Assembly (NCBI GenBank): GCA_963680875.1
Contig: OY804575.1
Location: 35,313,103 to 35,377,102 of the forward strand
Source: Bathymodiolus brooksi
Taxonomy: Eukaryota > Mollusca > Bivalvia > Mytilida > Modiolidae
Length of the DNA: 64,000 nt
Direction: 5' to 3'
In this document: piece by piece, positions 1 through 9,482 of the stretch
Layout: each line of letters opens with the position of its first letter
Numbering within the stretch: position 1 is the stretch's first letter
The notes under the pieces: model-generated
Told to the model about the DNA's origin: nothing
Seen by the model: only the letters and a program-made list of their open reading frames with translations
Database searches by the model: none
Position numbers and translations under genes: made by a program

Positions 1-48
1 ACTGATTGCATAGGTAGTGGTAAATCCAACTACCATACACCACGACTT
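1..48 (-). mobile_element. SINE head fragment
   Basis: On the minus strand this matches the head of the SINE copy at 43560-43600 (GTAGTTGGATTTACAACTAC with a few mismatches). It is cut by the window edge. Confidence 0.5.
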
Positions 49-236
49 TATTGTTTGGTTATACAGAGGATGATACATACATAAAAATAGTCATAGTGAT
101 TTTTCTTTTTTAAATTATCTTTAATATCCCTTTCAAGATTTTCGTTGGATCAAATTCAATAAATTCAATTTCAAAGCCTCTTGTATAACTGTCAAAGTCA
201 AAATCAGTTATAATCCCCCTTTTTTAACAAACATAC

Positions 237-359
237 CTGTGACAATCTAATTTCCTCTGTTTCTGATTGGATATTTACAGCATAAAAAAAGTTTCCAATC
301 TTACTTCTTTTATTTTCATCTAAGAAGATGTTGTTTGCAGCAATATGTCTGTGAAGAAT
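237..359 (-). CDS. Receptor pseudokinase gene, catalytic-loop exon
   Basis: A 123-nt (41-codon) exon with acceptor TCTATGACAG above 359 and donor CAG|GTATGTTT at 236. It encodes ILHRHIAANNIFLDENKR followed by SKIGNFFYAV. This aligns one-to-one with the catalytic loop and DFG region of tyrosine kinases (IxHRDLAARNxLL ... KIxDFGLA). The catalytic Asp of HRD is His, the AAR Arg is Asn, and DFG is NFF, so neither catalysis nor normal Mg binding is expected, while the structural His-Arg and the loop Asn are kept. The exon ends in phase 0; the activation segment and the rest of the C-lobe must lie beyond position 1. Confidence 0.85.
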
Positions 360-432
360 CTGTCATAGAAATTAACATTAAAATATAAGAACCAACAAAT
401 GCACAATTTGTTTCACAGGGCACTTAAAAAAA

Positions 433-545
433 CTAGAGGCTCACATGAGCCTATATTGCCCACTTGGTAAAGGAGATGCTGATTGTAGCAATATGTCTGT
501 GAAGAATCTGTTATAGAAATCAACATTAAAAGTTAAGAACAAACT
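433..545. repeat. Element end plus partial duplication of the catalytic-loop exon acceptor
   Basis: ACTAGAGGCTC and GAGCCT at 433-455 look like the 5' hairpin of the AGAGGCTC repeat family. Bases 485-541 are a near copy of 338-400, that is, of the 3' splice site and the first ~22 bases of the catalytic-loop exon. On the minus strand the copy still reads CTATAACAG followed by ILHRHIA, then diverges. Confidence 0.65.
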
Positions 546-1159
546 TTAATCTTAATTTCACAATGCTGCTTAATGTCAAATACAATATATTTCCATTCCT
601 GATTCTTAAAAATACTGAATCTCCTTATCACAATGATAATTCAAGCAACTTACAAATGCATTCCAATATCAGATTTTAAAGAAAAACTTTTTTTAAAAGT
701 TACCTCATTGTACTACATGTTGAACATTTGACCAGGAATCAGACCTTGTATACATTGAACTATTTATTTCTATATGATTTATAAATCTTCATTTCCTAGG
801 GAAATTTCATGTCAATTATAATTATATTTTTATTGCTGTCTGTTGATACTACTCCTGTAACATCCCACAGATCCAGGGGTCTTCGTTCATGTCATTTGTG
901 CAAGCTAATAAGTTTTTCAAAATGGTGACCATTGTCATTTATACTTCCATTTCCATTACTTGTTCTTATGATAATCATTTCTTTTTAGTCTCCTCAGACT
1001 ATGAAAATATTTGACCCCAGGAAACAAGCTCCTTAAGACTTTGGGACCTTCATTTGTAGAAATATTATTTTTTCTAAAGATTTACTTAATATTGCCCTCT
1101 CAGTCTCCCCACTTCTACTATCCTCTCTCGATTGAGGATCAATATCATTTGTATAAATA

Positions 1160-1318
1160 CTTCCCAGTGATGATGCCTGCTAAGCTTGGTCCATCTAGTT
1201 GAGCAGTTTGTTTTTCAAGACAAGATTAAAACATGAAAAATTTAACGATAGTGGAAGACATCAGAATGGACGTCCATTGATACTAAAAATTCATTTGGCC
1301 TTTGGCCATGTGAGCTAA
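1160..1318 (+). repeat. Diverged 3' end of an AGAGGCTC-family element
   Basis: The segment ends in GGCCTTTGGCCATGTGAGCT followed by AAAAA, and carries the AAGATTAAAA...GAAAA..TTAACG stretch that precedes the end of the copies at 4680-5040 and 8625-9029. Confidence 0.55.
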
Positions 1319-2613
1319 AAAGGCTCATTCACCTGTAATAATAAGCTTAAATACAAAAGAAATAATGAATATGAGAAAAGAATGGCCAAACAAATCTCAA
1401 TTTTATGTCGATATCACAGATGTTGAGACAAAAAATGATTATCTTTATAAATTTTAATTCCAATTTAAATTGGTGGTCACACTTTGAGGTTGAACTAGAC
1501 AACCATTTTAATCTGAAACTGGTATTACTGCGAGCACAGCTCACTAAGATATACCCCCCGCTCCCCACATCTGTCCAACCTATTTCCATAACCAAAACAT
1601 TACTGATTGTTCCGACCAAGAATGAAAGGGACCCTCCTCTCTTTACCGGTAAGCTGCTGATAAAATTTCAAAACATTCTGAGAAACACTACTCAAGTTAT
1701 CATACGACATAGGGCGAAAATCCAATTTTCCGTCATATCAAGTCCAATAACTCAGGAACGGCAAAAGTGAAAATCGTCAAAAATGAAAGGAATCCTGCTC
1801 TCTTCACCGGTAAGCTGCTGATAAAATTTCAAAACATTCTGAGAAACACTACTCAAGTTATCATACGACATAGGGTAAAAATCCCATTTTCAGTCATATC
1901 AAGTCCAATAACTCTGGAACGGCAAAAGTGAAAATCGTCCAAAATGAAAGGGATCCTCCTCTCTTCACCGGTAAGCTGCTGATAAAATTTCAAAACATTC
2001 TGAGGAATACTACTCAAGTTATCATACGACATAGGGTAAAAATCCTATTTTCCGTCATATCAAGTCCAATAACTCTGGAACGGCAAAAGTGAAAATCGTC
2101 AAAAATGAAAGGGATCCTTCTCTCTTCACCGGTAAGCTGTTGATCCAATTTCAAAACATTCTGAGAAACACTACTCTAGTTATCATACGACATAGGGTAA
2201 AAATCCTATTTTCCGTCATATCAAGTCCAATAACTCTGGAACGGCATAAGTGAAAATCGTCAAAAATGAAAGGGATCCTCCTCTCTTCATCGGTAAGCTG
2301 CTGATAAAATTCCAAAACATTCTGAGAAACACTACTCAAGTTATCATACGACATAGGGTAAAAATCCTATTTTCCGTCATATCAAGTTCAATAACTCTGG
2401 AACGGCAAAAGTGAAAATCGTCAAAAAAGAAAGGGATCCTCCTCTCTTCACCAGTAAACAGCTGATAAAATTTTAAAAGATTCTAAGAAACACAACTCAA
2501 GTTATTGTATGACATAGGATTTGTCTACAGATGGACGGACGGACGGACGGACAGACGGACATGGTGAAACCAATATATCCCCTACAACTTCGTTGCGGGG
2601 GGCATAAAAAAGG
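1319..2613 (+). mobile_element. Pearl/HINE-like element with 161-bp core repeats
   Basis: From about 1640 to 2500 a 161-bp unit (landmark GGTAAGCTGCTGATAAAATT) recurs at 1648, 1809, 1970, 2131 and 2292, with a diverged copy near 2452. It is followed by a (GGAC)n microsatellite at 2529-2555 and a short terminal hairpin (CCCCTACAACTTCGTTGCGG) running into GGGGGGCATAAAAA. A core-repeat block, tetranucleotide tract and terminal hairpin are the known layout of bivalve 'pearl' and Helentron-associated elements. It lies in the intron between the hinge and catalytic-loop exons. The small reading frames it contains are not genes. Confidence 0.7.
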
Positions 2614-2634
2614 AAATAAATATAATATATGTAC

Positions 2635-2810
2635 CTTTCTATACAATAAATACTCCAGTCCACTAACCACACCTAAACAACATTTCATTAACTCGTCCCG
2701 GTTTGTCTTCAGTATGGTTGGTGTGTGCTCCCAACAAGACTGGGCCATATTTCTTAGATAAGATAACATTACACCACTTTCACATAACTCAAGCATGCAG
2801 AAGGAATATC
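2635..2810 (-). CDS. Receptor pseudokinase gene, kinase hinge and alpha-D/alpha-E exon
   Basis: A 176-nt exon encoding the hinge (YSFCMLELCESGVMLSYLR, compare the typical Y-x-V-x-E-[YF]-x-x-x-G-x-L-x-x-[YF]-L-R) and, after an insert region, the alpha-E helix (LGVVSGLEYLLYRK). The acceptor is TTTATTCAG above 2810 and the donor is AAG|GTACATAT at 2634. Upstream of the acceptor the intron carries about eleven further copies of the acceptor region (see the minisatellite entry). The phases fit both neighbours, and the concatenation with the next exon reads LEYLLYRK-ILHRHIAANN without a break. Confidence 0.85.
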
Positions 2811-3600
2811 CTGAATAAAAAAAAACCAAGATAGATAACTCTGTTATGATACAGTGAAGCTTTAACATGTAAGGAATGTCCTGAATACAAACACAAGATA
2901 AATAACTGTTATGATAGTGAAACTTTAACATGTAAGGAATGTCCTGAATAACAAAATCAAGATAGATAACTCTGTTATGATACAGTGAAGCTTTAACATG
3001 TAAGGAATGTCCTGAATAACAAAAACAAGATAGATAACTCTGTTATGATACAGTGAAGCTTTAACATGTAAGGAATGTCCTGAATACAAACACAAGATAA
3101 ATAACTGTTATGATAGTGAAACTTTAACATGTAAGGAATGTCCTGAATAACAAAAACAAGATAGATAACTCTGTTATGATACAGTGAAGCTTTAACATGT
3201 AAGGAATGTCCTGAATAACAAAAACAAGATAGATAACTCTGTTATGATACAGTGAAGCTTTAACATGTAAGGAATGTCCTGAATAACAAAAACAAGATAG
3301 ATAACTCTGTTATGATACAGTGAAGCTTTAACATGTAAGGAATGTCCCAAATAACAAAAACAAAATAGATAACTCTGTTATGATACAGTGAAGCTTTAAC
3401 ATGTAAGGAATGTCCCAAATAACAAAAACAAAATAGATAACTGCTATGATACAGTGAAACTTTAACATGCAAGGAATGTCCTGATACAAACACAAGATAG
3501 ATAACTCTATTATGATACAGTGAGACTTTAACATGTAAGGAATGTCCTGAATAAAAAAAACAAAATAGATAACTGTGGTATGATACAGTGAAACTCTAAC
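2811..3600. repeat. 64-68 bp minisatellite containing a copied 3' splice site
   Basis: About eleven head-to-tail units of 64-68 bp (landmark AAGGAATGTCCTGAAT on the plus strand, near 2871, 2934, 3002, 3070, 3135, 3200, 3269, 3337, 3405, 3471, 3537). On the minus strand each unit ends with a T-rich tract, TTATTCAG, then GACATTCCTTACATG. This is the intron end and first ~15 bases of the adjoining hinge exon (TTTATTCAG|GATATTCCTTCTGCATG). The array therefore grew from that exon's own acceptor. Two units are shortened (ATAACTGTTATGATAGTG). Confidence 0.85.
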
Positions 3601-3990
3601 AAACAGATTTACTGTCAAACCTCTTCATGTTGAAGTGGAAGGAACCCATGATTTTATTTCAAAATATCCTAATTTTCTAGCTATTGTAGAAAATTAAACT
3701 GAAATCTGTTCTGAATAGAATTTTTTTACTTTGAGTCATTTTTTGTAAAGGGTTATGAGTCTTTAACACCACTTAAATAATATTTTAGTGATATCCCCTT
3801 ATCTAGATTTTAATCTACAGAGATTTTTTTCACTGTGCTCCACTTGGGTGGACTTTCAATCTTGAGTTTTTTCTATCTATCTAAAAGCTGTATATCTATA
3901 CATTTTTGATGTCATGGAATAAACTTGGTCATGATTTTTAAGACTTTAACATCTCTCTGCCTTTTATTCTATTATTTGGCATAACTTTAC

Positions 3991-4098
3991 CTGCATTGTT
4001 TCCAGTTCCCAGAAAGAAAACAATATTTTTCTGTTTTGGTAAAGATTTAAGAATCTCAACATCTCTATTAAAATCTTCAATGTCTTTATGATCACTTT
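3991..4098 (-). CDS. Receptor pseudokinase gene, kinase N-lobe exon 2 (alpha-C helix)
   Basis: A 108-nt exon, acceptor ACTTGTAG above 4098 and donor G|GTAAAGTT at 3990. It encodes SDHKDIEDFNRDVEILKSL followed by PKQKNIVFFLGTGNNA, which aligns with the alpha-C helix and beta-4 of receptor tyrosine kinases (FGFR-like pattern D-L-x-x-E-x-E-x-M-K-x-x-x-x-H-x-N-I-x-x-L-L-G). In that alignment the conserved alpha-C Glu that pairs with the beta-3 Lys is Asp (NRDVEIL). The split Gly codon joins the next exon exactly as G-YSFCMLELC. Confidence 0.8.
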
Positions 4099-4678
4099 CT
4101 ACAAGTAAGTGGAATTAAATGCCTTGTAAAGAATTATGTATCAACATTACAAATATACAAAATTTGACATTTACTTTTTGTTGAAGAGGAAAGAAAAAAA
4201 AGTAATTATCTCTCCTTTTCCTTTTGTCAAATTCCCCCCCCCCCCTTTTTTCCTTTTGGCAAATTAACTCCCCTTTTTTTGGAAATCAAAACATCCATCC
4301 ATTGACATATTCCAACACCACTTATCTTACCTACAATGGCTACATGATTAACTGCTTGTAAACTTTTTTTTTGCTATACATGTAAATAACTGTAACACAT
4401 GAAGTTAAACAATGATCAATCAATCAGTATTCATGGCACAAAGGGAGGTAATTCTAAATTATATGTCACATTGAACAAACCTCCATTTACAGGAATCAGT
4501 TTTATAGTAAACATTATAAAAAATTCCAAAAAGCAACGAATTCATAAAAATTCTGACATGAAGCACAGGATCAGAAACAAATGTAGTTTTGTATATAAAT
4601 TAAATGATATTGGAATGAAAACTTATCATACCTTAGCTCTTACATGTGCTTCAAAAATATGTTTAATAGTATAAATAA

Positions 4679-5040
4679 CTAGAGGCTCAGTGGGCTGAGC
4701 CTGTGTTGCTCACCTTTCATTCTGCTTTGAGGAAACTTAATACAGAACCTTCTATAGGTGCTTCCTACCAAATTTCAGTTCATATGGCTAAGCAGTTACA
4801 GAGAAGAAGATTTTTAGAAATCGACTAATCAGAAACAAGAATGGCCTGTGGCGGCCATGTTTATCAACGGATCGGAACTAAATGAGCAATCTTTAGAGAA
4901 GACCTTCCATAGATGCTTCCTACCAAGTTTCACTTCATTTGGCTGAGGGGTTTCAGAGGAGAAGATTGTGAAACATTAACGGACGATAGACGCCAAGTGA
5001 TGGCAAAAGCTCATATTGCCTTTGGCAAGGTGAGCTAAAA
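4679..5040 (+). mobile_element. AGAGGCTC-family (pearl/HINE-like) element, short copy
   Basis: It starts with the hairpin AGAGGCTCAGTGGGCTGAGC and TTGCTCACC, has about two ~145-bp modules (CTTCCTACCAAGTTTC; GGCCATGTTT), then a GACG/GACGC stretch and the end hairpin CTCATATTGCCTTTGGCAAG followed by GTGAGCTAAAAA. Start and end share the inverted TGCTCACC/GGTGAGC. Intronic. Confidence 0.7.
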
Positions 5041-5351
5041 ATGTAGTAAACACTTGACTTTTGCAAGAAATGTTTTGCTAAAAAAATATACACTGAACCA
5101 TTCTGGATAAATATTACACAGAAGAAAACAGTCAATTATATATGCATTTGCTTTTCATAAGTCAAAGGAACAATAAATACTATTCATAACTTATATCATG
5201 GAAAAATCAGGCTGCTTACTATTTGGTTTGGTTTTATGCTGTTTAACGCCACTTTCAAAAACATTTCAGTTATATCGTGATGTTCAATTTCATTGGTGAA
5301 GAAAATCACTGACCTAATAAATGCAAGTCACTGATAAACTTTATCACTTAC

Positions 5352-5517
5352 TATTTGGTAAAATCCTGATCATAACTGGTGATGTCCTGTAGGTATTACA
5401 GTACTTGCCAAACTTGATCTGAAATCTCTGTCCTGTGACTATTACAGGGTATAACTGTAAATCTGCAGGGTCTATGGTACTTTCTACTATATGATGTCCT
5501 ATGGTTGGTTGTATGGT
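5352..5517 (-). CDS. Receptor pseudokinase gene, kinase N-lobe exon 1 (glycine loop and beta-3)
   Basis: A 166-nt exon, phase 0 in and phase 1 out, with acceptor TTTTCAG above 5517 and donor A|GTAAGTG at 5351. It encodes the juxtamembrane end and the first strands of a tyrosine-kinase-like fold: DPADLQLYPVIVTGQRF, where an active kinase would have the GxGxxG loop, then SPVMIRILPN. The last part aligns with the VAVKxL strand of receptor kinases, and the ATP-anchoring Lys is replaced by Arg (VMIR). The glycine-rich loop is also degenerate: a single Gly (TGQRF) where two or three are normal. Assignment rests on the collinear continuation into the next three exons. Confidence 0.78.
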
Positions 5518-6213
5518 CTGAAAACAAAATTTGCTGGTTGTCTGAATATATAATAAAGATGTGGATATAAGTTAATGTTGGAAACTCTATGCAATAATCA
5601 AAGGTTGCAGAATAGTTGGTTTTTTTTATATAAACAGCATCAAATTTTACTATCCACTCTGTTCGTTGCAAGAAAAGCACTTTGCTTAATAATTTACAGA
5701 GAAGATGTCATTGGTCATGACAGTGCCTATTGAAAAAGAGGCCTGGGTAGCCTATTGGTTAACACCTTTAACTTCTGACCAAAAGCCAAACAACACTTAC
5801 ATGTCCCCACCTCAAGAGTTAAAAAAAAGTTACAAGATACCTACTTATGGGTGGTGCTTTCACAGGTTAGTCCTAAATAACTGTTGGTGTTTTCCTACAC
5901 CATTAAGTCTGGTAGATAGAATATTACTGAAAAATTGCTACAGTGTCCAAAAAAACTTCAATTACAAAAAACACATTCTCTTTCAGAAATTAAAGCTAAA
6001 ACATACAGTTAGTAAGCAGGAATTGTATTTTTCTGTGCAATCAACCATTGCATATACATGATGTCCCATTTTCACATTTCAATAATTTATATAAATATAT
6101 CTCATTAAAACCCCAAATGATGACCAATACATATTAAACCAAATTAGAATGATGATTTCTGCTACATGAGTTTTAGTGTTATAGGTTATGGATGTTTAGC
6201 ATCACATTCAACC

Positions 6214-6275
6214 AGGGCTCGGGTGGCTCAATGAGTTAGGTAGTTGGATTACCTAACAACTCATACAAGCCTTGG
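6214..6275 (+). mobile_element. SINE head (5' half of a SINE split by an insertion)
   Basis: GGCTCGGGTGGCTCAATGAG...CTCATACAAGCCT matches the head of the intact SINE at 49329. The rest of the SINE resumes at about 7198. Confidence 0.65.
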
Positions 6276-7197
6276 TAATGGATCATAACAAAATGTGCAC
6301 TCTTTAGAGAGGACCTTCCATAGTTGCTTCCTACTATTACTAAGTTTCAGTTCATTTGGCTGATGGGTTTCAGAGGAGAAGATTAAAATGTGAAAAGTTA
6401 ACAGATGATAGACAACAAACGACGGATGCCAAGTGATGCCAAAAGACCACATTGCCTATGGCAAGGTGAGCTAAAAAGAATATTAAAATGTGAATACATG
6501 TATTACATGTACCTACATGTAATGTATAGTATAAACATGTTACACTATATCAGAATATGTTAATTTCTAAGGGAGATAATGGCAAGTGTTATCTTTCTTT
6601 TAACAGCTTAATGCAAGAGTTATCTCCCTTTTAACCGTTTACTACAATGGAGAAGTTTTTTTTAGAAATGAACCAATCAGAAACAAGAATTGCCTGTTGC
6701 GGCCATGTTTGTTGACCGATCAGGACAAAATGTGCAAACTTTATAGAGGACCTCCCATAGATGCTTCCTACCAAGTTTCGATTCATTTGGACAAACGGTT
6801 TCAGAGGAGAAGATTTAAAAAAATCGGCCAATCAGAAACAAGAATTGTCTGTGACGGTCATGTTTGTTAACAATGAACATTCTTTATAGAGGACCTTCCA
6901 TAGATGCTTCCTACCAAGTTTCGGTTCATTTGGCCGAGCGGTTTCAGAGGAGAAGATTTTAAATAATCGGCCAAACAGAAACAAGAATTGCCTGTGGTGG
7001 CCATGTTTGTTAATAGATAGGGACAAAATGAGCAATTTTAGAGAGGACCTTCCATAGATGCTTCCTAACAAGTTTTAGTTCATTTGGCGGAGAGGTTTCA
7101 GAGGAGAAGATTAAAATGCGAAAAGTTAACGGACGACAGACGACGGACGACAAGTGATGACAAAAGCTCACATTGCCTTTGACAAGTTGAGCTAAAA
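6276..7197 (+). mobile_element. Composite AGAGGCTC-family element inserted in a SINE
   Basis: Two blocks of ~145-bp modules (6276-6476 and 6640-7197), each ending in GGCAAGGTGAGCTAAAAA or its variant, are joined by an AT-rich segment (AAGAATATTAAAATGTGAAT...AGTTATCTCCC). The same composite recurs at 7969-9029 and inverted at 49735-50822. It interrupts the SINE whose halves are 6214-6275 and 7198-7365. Open stretches inside are repeat artefacts. Confidence 0.65.
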
Positions 7198-7365
7198 ATG
7201 GTGCACTGGACTCGCAGCCACAAGTGATAAAGTTTACCAGTTGCTTGCCCATGGTCGGTGGTTCTCTCCGGGTACTCCGACTTCTTCCACAACTAAAACT
7301 GGTCGCCATGATATAGCTGAAATATTGCTGAAAGTGGCACTAAAAAAATAAATAAATAAATAAAT
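7198..7365 (+). mobile_element. SINE body and tail (3' half of the split SINE)
   Basis: GTGCACTGGACTCGCAGCC, then CATGGTCGGTGGTTCTCTCC, then AAATATTGCTGAAAGTGGC and an (AAAT)n tail. It follows the same order as the intact copy at 49329-49590. Confidence 0.7.
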
Positions 7366-7668
7366 CATAATAAAAATCACCACATTTAAGCAAATTTCAG
7401 TAAATATTATGGCACAAGCAGTTAGTTTTATTCTTTGGATGAATTTCTTAAACTTTTGTACCTGACAAAAACCAGTAACTTGCTGGAAGCCACTGACAAA
7501 CATAATGACATACAGTTGTATCAAGTACCGATCCACCTCAACATCAACACTTTAGTGGCAATAGACTCTCATTGTATAAGTAGATGAAAATCTAAACACA
7601 CAGCCACTAAGGCTCAATAACTACACCTATATGAAGTCAAAATGAATTTAAAAAAAAATCAAAATTAC

Positions 7669-7877
7669 CTCCATTTCAATGCCTGGTGTATCATGATCAG
7701 CTAAGTTACTTTTTCTTGTCTTTGTACATAAACTGAAATTTGTCTTTCTGCGTACAATTATAAATACAACAACAATAATTCCAATAGTTAATACAATTGA
7801 TACAGAAACACTACTGGCTATAGCAATGGTATCAGTATTATTGGCACTGTTACTGGTGGGATACAATGGAACAACAT
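7669..7877 (-). CDS. Receptor pseudokinase gene, transmembrane and juxtamembrane exon
   Basis: A 209-nt exon encoding a short Asn/Ser-rich stalk (two N-x-S/T-like sites around NSANNTD), a ~26-residue hydrophobic helix rich in Ile/Val, and a stop-transfer RRK followed by a basic, Ser/Thr-containing cytoplasmic stretch ending in PGIEME. This orients the EGF modules outside the cell and the kinase-like domain inside. The acceptor is TTTTTGTAG above 7877 and the donor is GAG|GTAATTTT at 7668. It enters in phase 1 and leaves in phase 0, matching its neighbours. It is clearly a type I membrane protein segment. Confidence 0.85.
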
Positions 7878-7968
7878 CTACAAAAATATTAAGAGGTTAA
7901 TATACAGGTTTACAAGACAATGTGGATGAATATAGAAATAGCTGGAAATGTGTCGAAATAAAGAAAAC

Positions 7969-9029
7969 TAGAGGCTCAGTGGGCTGAGCCTGTGTCGCTC
8001 ACCATTCATTCTGCTTTGAGGAAACTTAATACAGAACCTTCCATACATGTAGATGCTTCCTACCAAGTTTCGGTTCATATGGCTAAGCAGTTTCAAAGGA
8101 GAAGATTTTTAAGGAATCGACCAATCAGAAACAAGAATTGCATGTGGTGGCCATGTTTGCTAACCGATCGGGATGAAATGAGCAATCTTCATAGAGGACA
8201 TTCCATAGATGATTCCTACCAAGTTTCGGTGGTAGCCATGTTTGCTAACTGATCGGGACGAAATGAGCAATCGTCATAGAGGACATTCCATAGATGCTTC
8301 CTACCAAGTTTTGGTTCATTTGGCCAAGCAGTTTCAGAAGACCATGTTTGGTAATGGATCATAACAAAATGTGCACTCTTTAGAGAGGTCCTTCCATAGA
8401 TGCTTCCTACCAAGTTTCAGTTCATTTGGCTGAGGGTTTTCAGAGGAGAAGATTAAAATGTGAAAAGTAAACAGACGACAGATGACGGACACCAAGTGAT
8501 GGCAAGGTTTGCTAAAAAGAATATTAAAATGTGAATAGCTACTTAAAATGTATAGAATACACATGTTACACTATATCAGCATTATTTAATTTCTATAGAC
8601 AAGAGTTATCTTTCTTTTAACAGAGGAGAAGATTTTTTTTAGAAATCAGCCAATCAGAAACAAGAATTGCCTGTTACAGGCATGTTTGTTAAGCAATCTT
8701 TATAGAGGACCTTCCATAGATGCTTCCTACCAAGTTTCGGTTCTTTTGGCCAAGTAGTTTCAGAGGAAAAGATTTAAAAAAAATCGACCAATCAGAAACA
8801 AGAATTGCCTGTGTTGGCCATGTTTGTTAATGGATCAGGACAAAATGTGCAATCTTTAGAGAGGACCTTCTATAGATGCTTCCTACCAAGTTTCAGTTCA
8901 TTTGGCTAAGGGGTTTCAGAGGAAAAGATTAAAATGTGAAAAGTTAAAGGATGACAGATGACAGACGACAGACAATGTACGCCAAGTGATGGCAAAAGCT
9001 CACATTGCCTTAGGCAAGGTGAGCTAAAA
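7969..9029 (+). mobile_element. Composite AGAGGCTC-family element (intronic)
   Basis: It begins AACTAGAGGCTCAGTGGGCT, contains modules with CCTTCCATAGATGCTTCC and AACAAGAATTGCCTGTGG, an internal end-like TTTGCTAAAAAGAATATTAA at about 8510, further modules, and ends CTTAGGCAAGGTGAGCTAAA at about 9029. It has the same composite structure as 6276-7197. Confidence 0.7.
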
Positions 9030-9350
9030 AGAAAATAGACATGACATATGTGTACACAATTCAAGTTCCAAACCTTGGAATTTGTTGTGGAACATTAAGC
9101 AATGAAAAATCAATCAAACAAAACCTTGGTTTGGAAATTCTATTAAAAATATCTTAATTTTTAATTAGGATAATGGATAATTCAAACATTTACTTTTAGA
9201 TTTTATTATTAGGCAAAAAAAACCAGAACCCTTTCTAAATATTAGTAAATTACAATGTACATTTAACACAAATCCATGGAAACTGAACTCTGGAAAAAGA
9301 TAGACATTCTTGAGGCTATATCTAAATGATATTTTCTACTTAGATTTTAC
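9030..9350. other. Intron sequence, nothing recognised
   Basis: AT-rich DNA between the AGAGGCTC element and the EGF exon at 9351. No repeat or open frame of note. Confidence 0.5.
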
Positions 9351-9482
9351 CTTGACATAATGAACCAGTATAACCAACAGCACATCCAAAATGACATTCT
9401 CCAGTTTTAGTATCACAAACTTCATCTCTACAAAATGAACAACTAGAAGCACAATTTTCACCATAGGTTCCTGATGGACAAA
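9351..9482 (-). CDS. Receptor pseudokinase gene, last EGF module exon
   Basis: A 132-nt exon encoding one complete EGF/laminin-like module (CPSGTYGENC ... GCAVGYTGSLCQ). The acceptor ATTACAG lies just above 9482 and the donor is G|GTAAAATC at 9350. It begins with two bases that complete a Val codon with the last base of the upstream exon, and ends with one base that completes an Asp codon with the transmembrane exon. This phase 1-1 structure is usual for extracellular EGF modules that can be shuffled as units. It lies directly upstream of the membrane segment, so it is the membrane-proximal module. Confidence 0.85.

Noticed and set aside
1..236. Activation-segment exon of the kinase
   Set aside because: No frame with a W-M-x-P-E type motif lies below 237 on the minus strand. 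It must lie beyond the window edge.
2811..3600. CRISPR-like array of regularly spaced repeats
   Set aside because: Units are contiguous with no unique spacers, and they derive from the adjoining exon acceptor in a eukaryotic intron.
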